Assembly: GCF_020171365.1 (NCBI RefSeq)
Contig: NZ_JAIUZO010000002.1
Location: 1,178,001 to 1,242,000, forward strand
Direction: 5' to 3'
Length of the DNA: 64,000 bases
Origin: Qipengyuania gaetbuli
GTDB taxonomy: Bacteria; Pseudomonadota; Alphaproteobacteria; Sphingomonadales; Sphingomonadaceae
Shown piece after piece: positions 7,932 to 17,757 of this stretch. The position numbers and the translations under genes were made by a program. Below the pieces are notes generated by a model. That model worked only from the letters and a program-made list of their open reading frames with translations. It was not told the origin of the DNA and searched no databases. Positions within the stretch are counted from its first letter, which is position 1. Every line of letters starts with the position of its first letter.

Positions 7932-9004
7932 TGCACGACGAGGCATTCCAGCTGGCGGCCCAGTGGTACGACGGACAGAATGCCGTCCGCCACGAAGGCG
8001 AGGCGGTGTGGGACGGGGGCGACAGCCTCCGTCTCGCCGCGCCGACGAGCCGGATGGACGTGCCGTTGTCGGACCTCGCCTGGGGCGAGGAACGCGCCGG
8101 GCAGAAAGTCTACCAGCGCACGAGCGAGCCCGACTTCCGGCTCATCCTGCCGGCCGAACTTCCCGCAGGCCTTGCCGCGCGCATGCCGGCCAAGGCGACG
8201 TATGGCGCCTGGGTCGACAATCTCGGTCTCGGCAAGGCGACCGCCATCTTCGGCGCGGTCAGCGTTGCAGCCGTGGCGCTGTTCATGACCGCGCCCGACT
8301 GGCTGGGCCCGCGCGTGCCGGTGACCTGGGAACGCAAGCTGGGCGATGCCATGATCGGCGACTTCGGCGGCAGGCTGTGCAGCACGCCCGCAGGCGATGC
8401 GGCCATGGCGAAGCTGCTTGATTCGGTCGATCCGGCCAAGGAACAGGTCCGCGCCGGTGTCGCCAATATCGGCATGGTCAATGCCGTCGCCGTACCCGGC
8501 GGGCGTGTCCTCCTGTTCGACGGGCTGGTCCAGCAGGCCGAAACGCCCGAGGAACTGGCCGGCGTCCTCGGCCACGAAGTCGGCCATGTGCGCGAACGCC
8601 ACGTGATGACGGCGCTGCTGCGCCAGTTCGGCCTGTCGATCCTGCTTTCGGGCGCGAATTCGGGCGTGGGCGACACGATCTTCGGCCTCGCCTCCATGGG
8701 CTATTCGCGCGACGCCGAGCGCGAGGCGGACGAATATTCGCGCGCCCGCATGGCGGAAAGCGACATCTCTCCCCTCGGCGCTGCCGAATTCTTCGAGCGG
8801 CTCGGCGGAGACGAGGAAGAGAGCGAGGGCAGCAATATCACCGGCTGGATCGCCAGCCACCCGGGCCCCGGCGAACGCGCCCGCGCCTATCGCGCGGCGG
8901 CCAAGGGCAAGAGCTTCAAGCCGGTGCTGACCGACAAGGAATTCCAGGCCATCAAGTCGATGTGCCGCGAGGACCCCGATGTCGAGGAGTTCGAATTCTT
9001 CTAG
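7931..9004 (+). CDS. M48-family zinc metallopeptidase, membrane anchored
   Basis: The 357-residue protein has a cytoplasmic N-terminal domain of about 100 residues, one membrane span (TAIFGAVSVAAVALFMTAP, about 104-122), then an M48 (Ste24/HtpX/BepA-like) peptidase domain. The zinc site is HEVGH at 215-219 with the third ligand in DAEREADEYS (E263 region). The C-terminal part keeps the family's SHPGPGERARAYR sequence. It is translationally coupled to the DUF898 gene. M48 enzymes cleave misfolded membrane or envelope proteins; the soluble N-terminal region is not recognised. The two genes probably form an envelope quality-control unit, an inference from coupling. Confidence 0.9.
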   Translation: MHDEAFQLAAQWYDGQNAVRHEGEAVWDGGDSLRLAAPTSRMDVPLSDLAWGEERAGQKVYQRTSEPDFRLILPAELPAGLAARMPAKATYGAWVDNLGLGKATAIFGAVSVAAVALFMTAPDWLGPRVPVTWERKLGDAMIGDFGGRLCSTPAGDAAMAKLLDSVDPAKEQVRAGVANIGMVNAVAVPGGRVLLFDGLVQQAETPEELAGVLGHEVGHVRERHVMTALLRQFGLSILLSGANSGVGDTIFGLASMGYSRDAEREADEYSRARMAESDISPLGAAEFFERLGGDEEESEGSNITGWIASHPGPGERARAYRAAAKGKSFKPVLTDKEFQAIKSMCREDPDVEEFEFF

Positions 9005-9043
9005 GCTTGCATTGGCGGTCGCTGGGAGCGACAGCATGAGGCC

Positions 9044-9793
9044 ATGAGCGACAAGCAATTCCACACGATGCCCGACGGGCGGCGCATCGCCTTCCGCCAT
9101 ACGCCCGGTAGTGGCCCGACGCTGGTCTTCCTGCCCGGCTACATGTCCGACATGGAAGGCGGCAAGGCCACCGCCCTGTTCGACTGGGCGCAGGCGCAAG
9201 GCCGCGCCTGCCTGCTGCTCGACTATTCCGGCTGCGGCGCGAGCGTGGGCGATTTCGCCGACGGCACGCTCACGCGCTGGACGCAGGAAGTGGTCGCGCT
9301 GGTCGAGGCACGGGCCGAAAGGAATGTGGTCCTGATCGGCTCCTCCATGGGCGGCTGGCTGATGCTGCTGGCAGGGCTTGCCCTGGGCGAAAGGCTCGCA
9401 GGGCTCGTCGGTATTGCTGCCGCACCCGACTTTACCGAATGGGGATATTCCGAGGCGGACAAGCACGCCCTGTCCGCGGGGCAGACGGTCTACGAAGACA
9501 ATCCCTACGGCCCCGACCCGACCCCGATGCACGCAGGCTTCTGGACGGACGGGCAGGCGCAGCACCAGCTGACCGGCCCGATCGCGATCGATGTCCCGGC
9601 AAGGCTCCTGCACGGCCAGTGCGATGCCGACGTGCCGTGGCAAATCAGCATGGAGCTGGCCGGTGCCCTGCGTTCGGATGCGGTTCAACTGACCTTTATC
9701 AAGGATGGCGACCACCGCCTCTCGCGCCCGCAGGACATCGCCCTGCTGCTGCGCACCGTGGGCGGATTGCTAGACGATCTGGAACGCCAATGA
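9044..9793 (+). CDS. Alpha/beta hydrolase (serine esterase/thioesterase type)
   Basis: This 249-residue cytoplasmic hydrolase has the canonical fold: oxyanion region VFLPGYMSDMEGGK, nucleophile elbow GSSMGGW (about residue 101), a late acidic residue in GQCDADVPW and the catalytic histidine in DGDHRLS. The overall sequence resembles the ABHD10/short palmitoyl-thioesterase-like branch, so thioester or carboxyl-ester hydrolysis is likely, substrate unknown. A small GTCGCT/AGCGAC hairpin lies in the gap before it (9018-9032). Its stop overlaps the next start (ATGA at 9790-9793), placing it at the head of a three-gene operon. Confidence 0.82.
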   Translation: MSDKQFHTMPDGRRIAFRHTPGSGPTLVFLPGYMSDMEGGKATALFDWAQAQGRACLLLDYSGCGASVGDFADGTLTRWTQEVVALVEARAERNVVLIGSSMGGWLMLLAGLALGERLAGLVGIAAAPDFTEWGYSEADKHALSAGQTVYEDNPYGPDPTPMHAGFWTDGQAQHQLTGPIAIDVPARLLHGQCDADVPWQISMELAGALRSDAVQLTFIKDGDHRLSRPQDIALLLRTVGGLLDDLERQ

Positions 9794-10626
9794 CCCTTCT
9801 TGCCGCACCGCTCGCCATCCTGCTGATGCAGGTCGGACCCAATCCCACCGCCGGCGGGATGCCGGGTATTCCCGACGAGCTCGCCGATCGCCCGCCGCGC
9901 GAAGAGACGGTCGACGAGGTGAAGCGCGCGCGGCTCGGCTCGTGCCTCAGGCAGGCATCCTCCACGCCCAACGAGGCGCTCGATTACGCGCAGCGCTGGC
10001 GCGAGACGGCTGCCGACGAGCTGGAAATGGCGCAGTCGGCTCACTGCCTGGGACTTGCTCTCGTCAGGCTCGGCCGCACGTCCGAAGCCCGTGAGATCTT
10101 CGAACTGGCGAGCGCGGAAGCCCCTGCCGACAACCTCGCCTATGCCGCGCGTTTGACCGCGATGGCCGGTAATGCCGCGCTGGCCGGCGAAGACCTTGAA
10201 GGGGCGCTGGTGCTGCTCGACCGTGCGGGCGGGCAGGCGCAGGCCGCCGGTGACGGCCCGCTTGCAGCCGACCTCAGGGTCGACCTCGCCCGCGTGCTGG
10301 TCCGGCTCGACCGTGCCGACGATGCCGCATCCGCGCTGACCGAAGCGCGCGAGGCAGACGGCGACGATCCGCAGGCGTGGCTGCTCTCGGCCACGCTGTC
10401 GCGCCGCATGGCCCGGCTGGGCGAAGCGCAGCAGCAGATCGAGCGCGCGGCCCTCCTCGCCCCGCGCGATCCTATGGTCGGACTGGAAGCGGGCGTGATC
10501 GCCGCGCTTTCGGGGCGCGAGGCCGATGCCCGCGCCAGTTTCCAGTCGGTACTGGAAGTCGCGCCGGACAGCCCGCAGGCCGGGCAGGCGCGCAGCTATC
10601 TCGAACAGCTGGAGCCGCAGGAGTGA
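9790..10626 (+). CDS. Exported TPR-repeat protein
   Basis: The 278-residue protein opens with a short hydrophobic leader (LLAAPLAILLMQVG) compatible with export. The rest is made of helical tetratricopeptide-like repeats, seen as repeated patterns such as AHCLGLALVRLGRTSEAREIF, LADLRVDLARVLVRLDRADDAA and LLSATLSRRMARLGEAQQQIE. TPR proteins are scaffolds and the partner is not evident. It is coupled at both ends (ATGA with the hydrolase, GTGA with the oxidoreductase), so the three products are probably made together. Confidence 0.75.
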   Translation: MTLLAAPLAILLMQVGPNPTAGGMPGIPDELADRPPREETVDEVKRARLGSCLRQASSTPNEALDYAQRWRETAADELEMAQSAHCLGLALVRLGRTSEAREIFELASAEAPADNLAYAARLTAMAGNAALAGEDLEGALVLLDRAGGQAQAAGDGPLAADLRVDLARVLVRLDRADDAASALTEAREADGDDPQAWLLSATLSRRMARLGEAQQQIERAALLAPRDPMVGLEAGVIAALSGREADARASFQSVLEVAPDSPQAGQARSYLEQLEPQE

Positions 10627-11597
10627 CCGCCTATTCCGTGCTCGACCTCGTGCCGGTCCGTGAAGGCGGCACGCTGACGGAAGCCTTCGCTGCCGCCCGC
10701 GACCTGGCGCAGGCAGCCGAGCGCTTGGGCTGCAAGCGCTACTGGGTGGCCGAGCACCACGCCATGGAAGGCATCGCTGGCGGTGCCACCTCAGTCGTGC
10801 TCGCCCATATCGGCAATGCCACCAGCACCATCCGCATCGGTTCGGGCGGGATCATGCTGCCCAATCACACGCCGTTCCAGATTGCCGAACAGTTCGGCAC
10901 GCTCGACGCGCTGTTTCCCGGGCGGATCGACCTGGGGCTTGGCCGTGCACCGGGCGCCGGTCCCGAACTCCAGCGCGCGCTGCGCAAGGATCTCCACCGT
11001 GCTGCCGAAATGTTCCCGCAAGACGTGGTCGAGCTGCAGGCCTTCATGGCCGGCAATACGACGATCCACCCCACCCCCGGGATCGGTGCGCGGCCCGAAT
11101 TCTGGATGCTAGGCTCGAGCCTGTTCGGCGCGCAGCTCGCTGCAAGGCTCGGCATGCCCTATGCCTTCGCCAGCCACTTCGCGCCGGACCATCTGGATGC
11201 AGCGCTGGAAATCTACCGCCGCGACTTCCAGCCGTCAGAAGCCTGCGCGCAGCCCCATGTGATGGCCGCGATGAACCTGTTCTGTGCCGAAACGGAGGAG
11301 GAGGCGGAAACACTGGCGACCTCGCAATTGCAGGCCTTCGTGGCGCTGCGTACGGGCCAGCCTTCCAAGCTCAAGCCGCCCGTGAAAGGCTATCGCGCAC
11401 AGTTGCCGCCCACGGCGCAGGCCATGCTCGCCCATATCGGCCAGGCCAGCGCGATCGGCACACCCGACCAATGCGCCGCCAGCATCGCCGCCTTTGTGAA
11501 GCGCACCGGCGCAGACGAGATTATCTTCGCCGGCCCGACCTTCGATCCGGCGGAGCGCATCGCCTCGCTCGAACGGGCGCTTGCCGCACTCGCCTGA
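10623..11597 (+). CDS. LLM-class flavin-dependent oxidoreductase (bacterial luciferase-like)
   Basis: This 324-residue TIM-barrel flavoenzyme belongs to the luciferase-like monooxygenase group. Visible marks are YWVAEHHAMEGIAGG, IRIGSGGIMLPNH, FGTLDALFPGRIDLGLGRAPG and the C-terminal IGTPDQCAASIAAFVKRTGADEI, typical of the MsnO8/YhbW-like single-component branch that uses FMNH2. GTG at 10623, overlapping the upstream TGA, gives TAYSVLDLVPVREG, exactly where family homology starts. The substrate is unknown. Confidence 0.88.
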   Translation: MTAYSVLDLVPVREGGTLTEAFAAARDLAQAAERLGCKRYWVAEHHAMEGIAGGATSVVLAHIGNATSTIRIGSGGIMLPNHTPFQIAEQFGTLDALFPGRIDLGLGRAPGAGPELQRALRKDLHRAAEMFPQDVVELQAFMAGNTTIHPTPGIGARPEFWMLGSSLFGAQLAARLGMPYAFASHFAPDHLDAALEIYRRDFQPSEACAQPHVMAAMNLFCAETEEEAETLATSQLQAFVALRTGQPSKLKPPVKGYRAQLPPTAQAMLAHIGQASAIGTPDQCAASIAAFVKRTGADEIIFAGPTFDPAERIASLERALAALA

Positions 11598-11770
11598 AAG
11601 CCCCCCGGTGCGACGCTACGGAATCGGCGCGAATACGTTTGCGAATTTCCTTGAGGCCAGCCTTGCGGCGGCTCTCCAACAGGCCTAATCGCCCTCCATC
11701 GGGTAATGCCCGACGACTCACAAATTACACGGCTGCGAAATGATCGTACGCCCGCATGCGAGAGGCCCCC

Positions 11771-14700
11771 ATGGGTTCGAAAAAGGCCGACAAGGCGAGC
11801 AGCAGCACCACCATGACTCCCCACGCCAAGGCAATCGCGCAGCACATGCGCGACTCGCTGCTTCCGGGAGACACGCCGTTCGACCAGGCGCATTTCGACG
11901 AGGCAGCAGCCTTCCTTGCGGAAACCGCCGACAAGCGCCGCCCGGGCGAACCGGCCATCGCGATCCAGTCGATCAGCGAGGACCGCCGCTTCACGCGCAT
12001 TGCTATCGTCAATGACGACATGCCGTTCCTGGTCGATTCCACGGCGGCCGCAATCGCTGCCATGGGCCTTGCCATCGACCGCCTGATCCACCCGGTCGTG
12101 CCGGTCGAACGCAAGTCCGACGGCACGCTTGCGCGGGTCGACGAAGGCGAGCCGGAAGACGCCTTCTGGGAATCGATGATCTACCTCGAGGCTCCGCGCG
12201 TCGATGCCAAGCGCCGCCAGGCGATCGAGGAAACGCTCAACGAAACGCTGGCCGACGTGCGCGCCGCCGTTGCCGACTGGCCCCAACTCCAGGCCGCCAT
12301 GGCGACCGATGCAAAGCGGATCGAGGACGAGGAAGGCGCAGCCCTTCTCGAATGGCTCAATTCGGGCATGCTGACCCAGCTCGGCCATGTCGTGCGCCGC
12401 CGCGACGGCACGCAAGAAGGCGGGCTGGGTATATGCCGCAAGGGCGCGCGCAACCTGCTGGTGGACGCCAGCTACGAGCGCGCTTTCGCCTGGTTCGAAA
12501 GCAAGGGCGAAGCCCGTACCCCGCTCATCATCAAGGCGAACCACGCATCGCGCGTCCATCGCCATGTGCCGCTCGACCTGTTCCTCGTGCCCGTGCGCGA
12601 AGGCAAGAAGATCGTCGCGCTGTCGGTTCATGCAGGCGTGTGGACCAGCGCCGCGCTAGCCTCGCCGCCGCGCAATGTGCCGATCCTGCGCCAGCGGCTC
12701 GAACAGATCCGCGAAGACCTGAATTTCGACGAGACCGGTCATGCAGGCAAGGCGCTGGTCCACGCGCTGACCGCCCTGCCGCACGATCTGGTCATCGGTT
12801 TTTCCGAAGCAGACACGGCACGCATCGCCACCACGATGATGAGCCTCGTCGACCGCCCGCGCCCGCGCCTTGCGCTGGTCGAGGCGCCGCTGGCCCGCCA
12901 CCTCTTCGCCTTCGTGTGGATGCCGCGCGACATGCTGGCAACACAGGTCCGCCTGCAGATCCTCGCCCTGCTCGAAGAAGGCGCGAAGGCGCGCCTGCTC
13001 GACTGGAGCCTCGAGGTCGAAGGCGGCAACCTTGCCATGCTGCGCTTCGTGCTCGACATCCGCGACGGCTCGAAATCGCCCGACGAACAGGCGCTGGAAC
13101 AGCAGCTGCAGACCCTGCTGCGCGGCTGGAGCGAAGCGGTGGAAACCGAATTGCTCGCCTTCGAGGAAAAGGGCCGCGCCGCCGCGCTTGCCATGCGCTT
13201 TGCCGAGGCATTCCCGACCGCTTACCGCGCCCGTTTCGGCCCGCGCGAAGCGGCCGAGGACATTTCGCGCCTGCGCGCGCTCGGCCACCACGCCGACGAG
13301 GAAGAGGATGCACCCCATCGCGGCGCGCGCCTCTACCTGTGCGACCGCGACGACGAGCGCTGCTTGCGACTCAAGCTGTACCAGGCGGAAGGCAGCCTGC
13401 CGCTGTCGGATGCGGTCCCGGCGCTCGAGAACTTCGGCTTCCATGTCCGCTCCGAAATGCCGACCGTGCTCGAAGACGGACGCCTCGGCACCATCCACGA
13501 CTTCGCGCTGCAGCTTGCTCCCGGCATCGACGCCGAAGTGCTGGTCGAACGCGCCGGTGACATCGAGGAGGCCATCGGCGCCGTCCTCAACGGCCATGCC
13601 GAGGACGACGTGTTCAACCGCCTCGTGGTCGAGGCTGGCCTCGGTGCGCAAGAAACCGACTGGCTGCGCGCCTTCTACCGCTACCTGCGCCAGGCAGGCA
13701 TGGGCTTCACCATCTACACGGTGGTCGACGCGCTAGCGAAGGCCGCGGATATCACGCGCGGCCTCATCGCCCTGTTCACCGCCCGGCACGACCCGGCATT
13801 CGAAGGGAACCGTGAAGACGCGATCAAGGAGGCGCGCGACACGATCAAGCGCGCCCTGTCTAGGGTGAAGGCGATCAACGACGACCGCCTGCTGCGCCTT
13901 TACAATGCGCTGATCGACGCGATCCTGCGCACCAACGCCTTCGCCCCCGCAGCGGCCGAAGCGCTGGCGTTCAAGATCGACAGCTCGCTCGTTCCCGGCC
14001 TGCCGAAGCCCGTTCCGTGGCGCGAGATCTGGGTCTATTCGCGCCGCGTGGAAGGCATCCACTTGCGCTCGGGTCCGGTGGCTCGCGGCGGCCTGCGCTG
14101 GTCCGACCGGCGCGACGACTTCCGCACCGAAATCCTCGGCCTGATGAAGGCCCAGCGGGTGAAGAATGCGGTCATCGTCCCGGCAGGGGCAAAGGGCGGC
14201 TTCTATCCCAAGCAGCTGCCCGACCCATCGATCGACCGTGATGGCTGGGCCGCGGAAGGCAAGGGCAGCTACCAGGCCTTCATCCGCACGCTGCTGTCGG
14301 TCACCGACAACATCGTCGACGACAAGGTCGTACACCCCCAAAGCGTGGTCATCACCGATGGCGAGGACCCCTATTTCGTGGTCGCCGCCGACAAGGGCAC
14401 GGCCAGCTTCTCCGACGTCGCCAATGCGATTGCGGAAAGCCGCGACTTCTGGCTCGACGACGCCTTCGCGAGCGGCGGCTCCAAGGGTTACGACCACAAG
14501 GCCATGGGCATCACCGCCAAGGGTGCATGGGTCAGCGTCCAGCGCCACTTCCTCGAAATGGGCATCGACGTGCAGAGCGAGCCGGTGCAGGTCGTGGGCT
14601 GCGGCGACATGTCGGGCGACGTGTTCGGCAACGGCATGCTGCTCTCCAAGGCAATCAAGCTGGTCGCCGCCTTCGACCACCGCCACATCTTCCTCGATCC

Positions 14701-16477
14701 CGATCCCGATCCGGCCAGGAGCTGGAAGGAGCGCAAGCGCATGTTCGACTTGCCCCGTTCGAGCTGGGAGGATTACGACGCCAGCCTCATCTCCAAGGGT
14801 GGCGGCGTCTATTCGCGCGGCGCAAAGTCGATCAAGCTGTCGAAGGCGATGCAGAAGCTGCTCGGCATCGAGCAGTCCGAGATCGAGCCCGAGGCACTGA
14901 TTTCCGCCATCCTCAAGGCTCCGGTCGACCTCGTCTGGTTCGGCGGCATCGGCACCTACATCAAGGCCGGGACGGAGAATAACGTCCAGGTCGGCGACCC
15001 GGCGAACGACGTGCTGCGCGTTGATGCGAAGGAAGTGCGCGCCCGCGTCATCGGCGAAGGTGCGAACCTCGGCGTCACGCAGGCAGGCCGCATCGAGTAT
15101 TCCCTGAACGGCGGGCGCTGCAACACCGACTTCATCGACAATTCGGCCGGCGTGGACTGTTCGGACAACGAGGTGAACATCAAGATCGCGCTGGCCGCTG
15201 CCAAGCGCGCGGGCCGCCTGTCCGAACCCAAGCGCGTTGCGCTGCTCGAATCGATGACCGACGAGGTGTCGGCGATCGTGCTCGAGGATAACCGCCTGCA
15301 GGCACTCGCCCTGTCGATTGCCGAAATGGGCGGGGCGCGCGCCATGGCGTCGCAGCTTCACCTGATCGAGACGCTGGAAGACGGCGGCAATCTCGACCGC
15401 CGGACCGAAGGCCTCGCCGACAACCAGACCTTGCAGCGCCGTGCTGCCGACGGCACCGGACTGACCCGTCCCGAGCTCGCCGTGCTGCTCTCAAGCGCCA
15501 AGCTGGTCCTGCAGGACGCGATCGAGGCGAGCGACCTGCCCGACGACCCGATCCTGCACGACCTGCTGATGCGCAGCTTCCCGGAGCCGATGCGCGGCAA
15601 GTTTCGCCAGCAGATCGAGAACCATCGTTTGCGCCGCGAAATCATCGCGACCAAGCTCGCCAATGCGATGGTCAACCGCCTCGGCATCATCCACCCGTTC
15701 GAACTGGCGGAAGAAGAAGGTGTCGAACTGTCCGAAGTGGCAGGGGCCTTCGTTGCCGCCGCGCATTTGTTCGACCTGCGCTCGATCTGGGCGGAGCTCG
15801 ACACGGCCAAGATGGAAGAATCGGCGCGGCTGTTGCTGTTCGACCGTCTTGCCGCTGCAGTCGGCAACCTCATGTCCGACGTGCTGCGCACCGGTGCCGG
15901 CCGCGTCCAGCCCGCCCGCATGGTGGAAGAGCTGGGCAAGAACGTGGCGCTGCTGGTGAAGTCCACGGACGAGCTGCTCGGCAGCGAGCTCAAGACCCAG
16001 TCGCGCAGCCTGCACGAAACCTTCACTAAGGCCGGTGCGCCCGATGCGATTGCATCGCACATCACGCACATCTTCGATCTCGACGGTTCGGTGGGCCTCG
16101 CCAAGCTGGCAGCGGACACGGGCATCGACCCGCTGCCGCTGACCCACGGCTTCTCCGATATCGGTGCCAGCCTGGGGATCGACTGGGCGCAAGGCACCGC
16201 TGCCCTGATGAACCCGTCGGACGTGTGGGAACGCCTGCTGGTGTCGGGCATCGCGCGCGATTTCCAGCAGATGCGCCTCGAGTTGCTGCGCCGTCTCTCG
16301 CGCCGCAAGGATGCAAAGGACGACATGCGCGGCGTGGTCGACGCCTGGGTTGCGGACCACCATGCGGCGGTGCGCCAGTTCCGCTCGATGGTCGACCGCG
16401 CGCAGTCGCAGACGCCCGTGGCGCCTGCCATGCTCGCCCAGATCGCCAGCATGGCGCGCAACCTGCTGGCGCGCTGA
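11771..16477 (+). CDS. gdhB: NAD-specific glutamate dehydrogenase, large (about 180 kDa) class
   Basis: The 1568-residue protein is the large NAD-dependent glutamate dehydrogenase found in Pseudomonas, Caulobacter and relatives, which deaminates glutamate to 2-oxoglutarate and is usually catabolic. Long N-terminal ACT-like regulatory segments come first. The catalytic domain follows in the last half: RSGPVARGGLRWSDRRDDFRTEILGLMKAQRVKNAVIVPAGAKGGF, then GVWVSVQRHFLEMG-like and VVGCGDMSGDVFGNGMLLS, then IGEGANLGVTQAGRIEY. ATG at 11771 is preferred because AGAGG lies five bases before it; an ATG at 11756 would add five residues. It is monocistronic, with a hairpin after the stop. The symbol is the common one for this class and may differ between annotations. 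Confidence 0.95.
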   Translation: MGSKKADKASSSTTMTPHAKAIAQHMRDSLLPGDTPFDQAHFDEAAAFLAETADKRRPGEPAIAIQSISEDRRFTRIAIVNDDMPFLVDSTAAAIAAMGLAIDRLIHPVVPVERKSDGTLARVDEGEPEDAFWESMIYLEAPRVDAKRRQAIEETLNETLADVRAAVADWPQLQAAMATDAKRIEDEEGAALLEWLNSGMLTQLGHVVRRRDGTQEGGLGICRKGARNLLVDASYERAFAWFESKGEARTPLIIKANHASRVHRHVPLDLFLVPVREGKKIVALSVHAGVWTSAALASPPRNVPILRQRLEQIREDLNFDETGHAGKALVHALTALPHDLVIGFSEADTARIATTMMSLVDRPRPRLALVEAPLARHLFAFVWMPRDMLATQVRLQILALLEEGAKARLLDWSLEVEGGNLAMLRFVLDIRDGSKSPDEQALEQQLQTLLRGWSEAVETELLAFEEKGRAAALAMRFAEAFPTAYRARFGPREAAEDISRLRALGHHADEEEDAPHRGARLYLCDRDDERCLRLKLYQAEGSLPLSDAVPALENFGFHVRSEMPTVLEDGRLGTIHDFALQLAPGIDAEVLVERAGDIEEAIGAVLNGHAEDDVFNRLVVEAGLGAQETDWLRAFYRYLRQAGMGFTIYTVVDALAKAADITRGLIALFTARHDPAFEGNREDAIKEARDTIKRALSRVKAINDDRLLRLYNALIDAILRTNAFAPAAAEALAFKIDSSLVPGLPKPVPWREIWVYSRRVEGIHLRSGPVARGGLRWSDRRDDFRTEILGLMKAQRVKNAVIVPAGAKGGFYPKQLPDPSIDRDGWAAEGKGSYQAFIRTLLSVTDNIVDDKVVHPQSVVITDGEDPYFVVAADKGTASFSDVANAIAESRDFWLDDAFASGGSKGYDHKAMGITAKGAWVSVQRHFLEMGIDVQSEPVQVVGCGDMSGDVFGNGMLLSKAIKLVAAFDHRHIFLDPDPDPARSWKERKRMFDLPRSSWEDYDASLISKGGGVYSRGAKSIKLSKAMQKLLGIEQSEIEPEALISAILKAPVDLVWFGGIGTYIKAGTENNVQVGDPANDVLRVDAKEVRARVIGEGANLGVTQAGRIEYSLNGGRCNTDFIDNSAGVDCSDNEVNIKIALAAAKRAGRLSEPKRVALLESMTDEVSAIVLEDNRLQALALSIAEMGGARAMASQLHLIETLEDGGNLDRRTEGLADNQTLQRRAADGTGLTRPELAVLLSSAKLVLQDAIEASDLPDDPILHDLLMRSFPEPMRGKFRQQIENHRLRREIIATKLANAMVNRLGIIHPFELAEEEGVELSEVAGAFVAAAHLFDLRSIWAELDTAKMEESARLLLFDRLAAAVGNLMSDVLRTGAGRVQPARMVEELGKNVALLVKSTDELLGSELKTQSRSLHETFTKAGAPDAIASHITHIFDLDGSVGLAKLAADTGIDPLPLTHGFSDIGASLGIDWAQGTAALMNPSDVWERLLVSGIARDFQQMRLELLRRLSRRKDAKDDMRGVVDAWVADHHAAVRQFRSMVDRAQSQTPVAPAMLAQIASMARNLLAR

Positions 16478-16500
16478 GCGGACGCGGGAAAGCTTGACCG

Positions 16501-16521
16501 GGCTGGCGTTTGCGGCCAGCC
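16501..16521 (+). terminator. Hairpin after NAD-GDH
   Basis: GGCTGGC (16501-16507) pairs perfectly with GCCAGCC (16515-16521) around a 7-base loop, 23 bases after the GDH stop and 9 bases before the next ATG. There is no U-tract, so it may be a weak terminator, a processing stem, or a structure at the start of the next gene. Confidence 0.35.
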
Positions 16522-16530
16522 CTGCGCGTC

Positions 16531-17757
16531 ATGGAGCATTTCGACGTCGTCATCGTGGGATCGGGTCACGGCGGAGCGCAGGCGGCAATCGCCTTGCGCC
16601 AGGCGGGGCACGAGGACAGCATCCTCATCGCCAGCCGCGACCGCAACCCGCCCTATGAGCGCCCGCCGCTGTCGAAGGATTACCTCGCCGGCGAGAAGCC
16701 CTTCGAGAAAATCCTCATCCGGCCGGAGAAGTTCTGGGCCGAGCGCAATGTCACGCTCCGGCTCGGCGCCAACGCCAACGAGGTCGATCCGCTGGCGCAC
16801 ACGCTGGCACTATCGGACGATACCAAGGTCACGTACCGCAAGCTGATCTGGGCGGCCGGCGGCGATGCGCGGCGCCTGTCATGCCCGGGCGCCGACCTCG
16901 GCGGCATGCACACGATCCGCAACCGGCGCGACACCGATGCGCTCAAGAGCGAGATCGAGGCCGGTGCAAAACGCGCCGTCATCGTGGGCGCGGGTTATAT
17001 CGGGCTCGAAGCTGCTGCCGTGCTGCGCAAGATGGACTGCGCGGTGACGGTGGTCGAAATGCAGGACCGGGTACTGGCCCGTGTCGCAGGCCCCGAACTT
17101 TCTACCTTCTATGCCGACGAGCACCGCAGCCACGGTGTCGATCTGAGGCTCGAAACCGGGGTGGAGCGGATCGAGGGCGAGAACGGCCGCGTGACGGGGG
17201 TGACCCTGTCTACCGGCGAGACCATCCCTTGCGAGATCGTGATCGTCGGCATCGGGATCGTGCCATCGGTCGGCCCCCTGATTGCGGCGGGCGCTGCCGG
17301 CAGCAACGGGGTCGATGTCGACAGCTTCTGCCGCACCTCGCTCGATGATGTCTACGCGATCGGCGACTGCGCCGCCCACGCCAACCCCTACGCTGGCAAT
17401 GCCGTGATCCGGCTGGAATCGGTCCAGAATGCCAACGACATGGCGAGCGTGGCGGCCAAGTCGATCATGGGCGACAAGCAGGACTATGACGCCGTGCCAT
17501 GGTTCTGGTCGAACCAGTACGACCTGCGGCTCCAGACCGTCGGCCTTTCGCTGGGCCATGATGCCTGCGTGCTGCGCGGCGATCCGGCGGATCGCAAGTT
17601 CTCGGTGATCTACACGAAGGAAGGCTGCGTCATCGCGCTCGACTGCGTGAACAATACGCGCGATTACGCGCAGGGGCGCAAGCTGGTCGAGACGCGGGCC
17701 GAGATCGACCCTGCACTGCTCGCCGACACCACCGTGGCGCTCAAGGAAATGATCTGA
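16531..17757 (+). CDS. FAD/NAD(P)H ferredoxin reductase-like oxidoreductase
   Basis: This 408-residue flavoprotein is of the putidaredoxin/rhodocoxin reductase type. It has an FAD-binding [10 protein letters not shown] near residue 11, [13 protein letters not shown], the NAD(P)H-binding [15 protein letters not shown], the second FAD motif [11 protein letters not shown], and the Reductase_C-type [16 protein letters not shown]. Such enzymes pass electrons from NADH to a small [2Fe-2S] ferredoxin serving P450s or ring-hydroxylating enzymes. No ferredoxin gene is in the window, but a CYP153-like P450 lies 3.4 kb downstream. Start chosen at the ATG giving [10 protein letters not shown]. Its 3' end overlaps convergent queG by 17 bases. 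Confidence 0.88.
   Translation: MEHFDVVIVGSGHGGAQAAIALRQAGHEDSILIASRDRNPPYERPPLSKDYLAGEKPFEKILIRPEKFWAERNVTLRLGANANEVDPLAHTLALSDDTKVTYRKLIWAAGGDARRLSCPGADLGGMHTIRNRRDTDALKSEIEAGAKRAVIVGAGYIGLEAAAVLRKMDCAVTVVEMQDRVLARVAGPELSTFYADEHRSHGVDLRLETGVERIEGENGRVTGVTLSTGETIPCEIVIVGIGIVPSVGPLIAAGAAGSNGVDVDSFCRTSLDDVYAIGDCAAHANPYAGNAVIRLESVQNANDMASVAAKSIMGDKQDYDAVPWFWSNQYDLRLQTVGLSLGHDACVLRGDPADRKFSVIYTKEGCVIALDCVNNTRDYAQGRKLVETRAEIDPALLADTTVALKEMI

Noticed and set aside
7793-9715. 640-codon open frame on the minus strand opposite the M48 peptidase and hydrolase
   Set aside because: Composition is that of antisense GC-rich frames, and the opposite strand carries HEVGH and GSSMGG in correct context.
13733-15361. 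542-codon open frame opposite NAD-glutamate dehydrogenase
   Set aside because: It lies wholly inside the conserved catalytic part of the dehydrogenase on the other strand and has no recognisable protein features.
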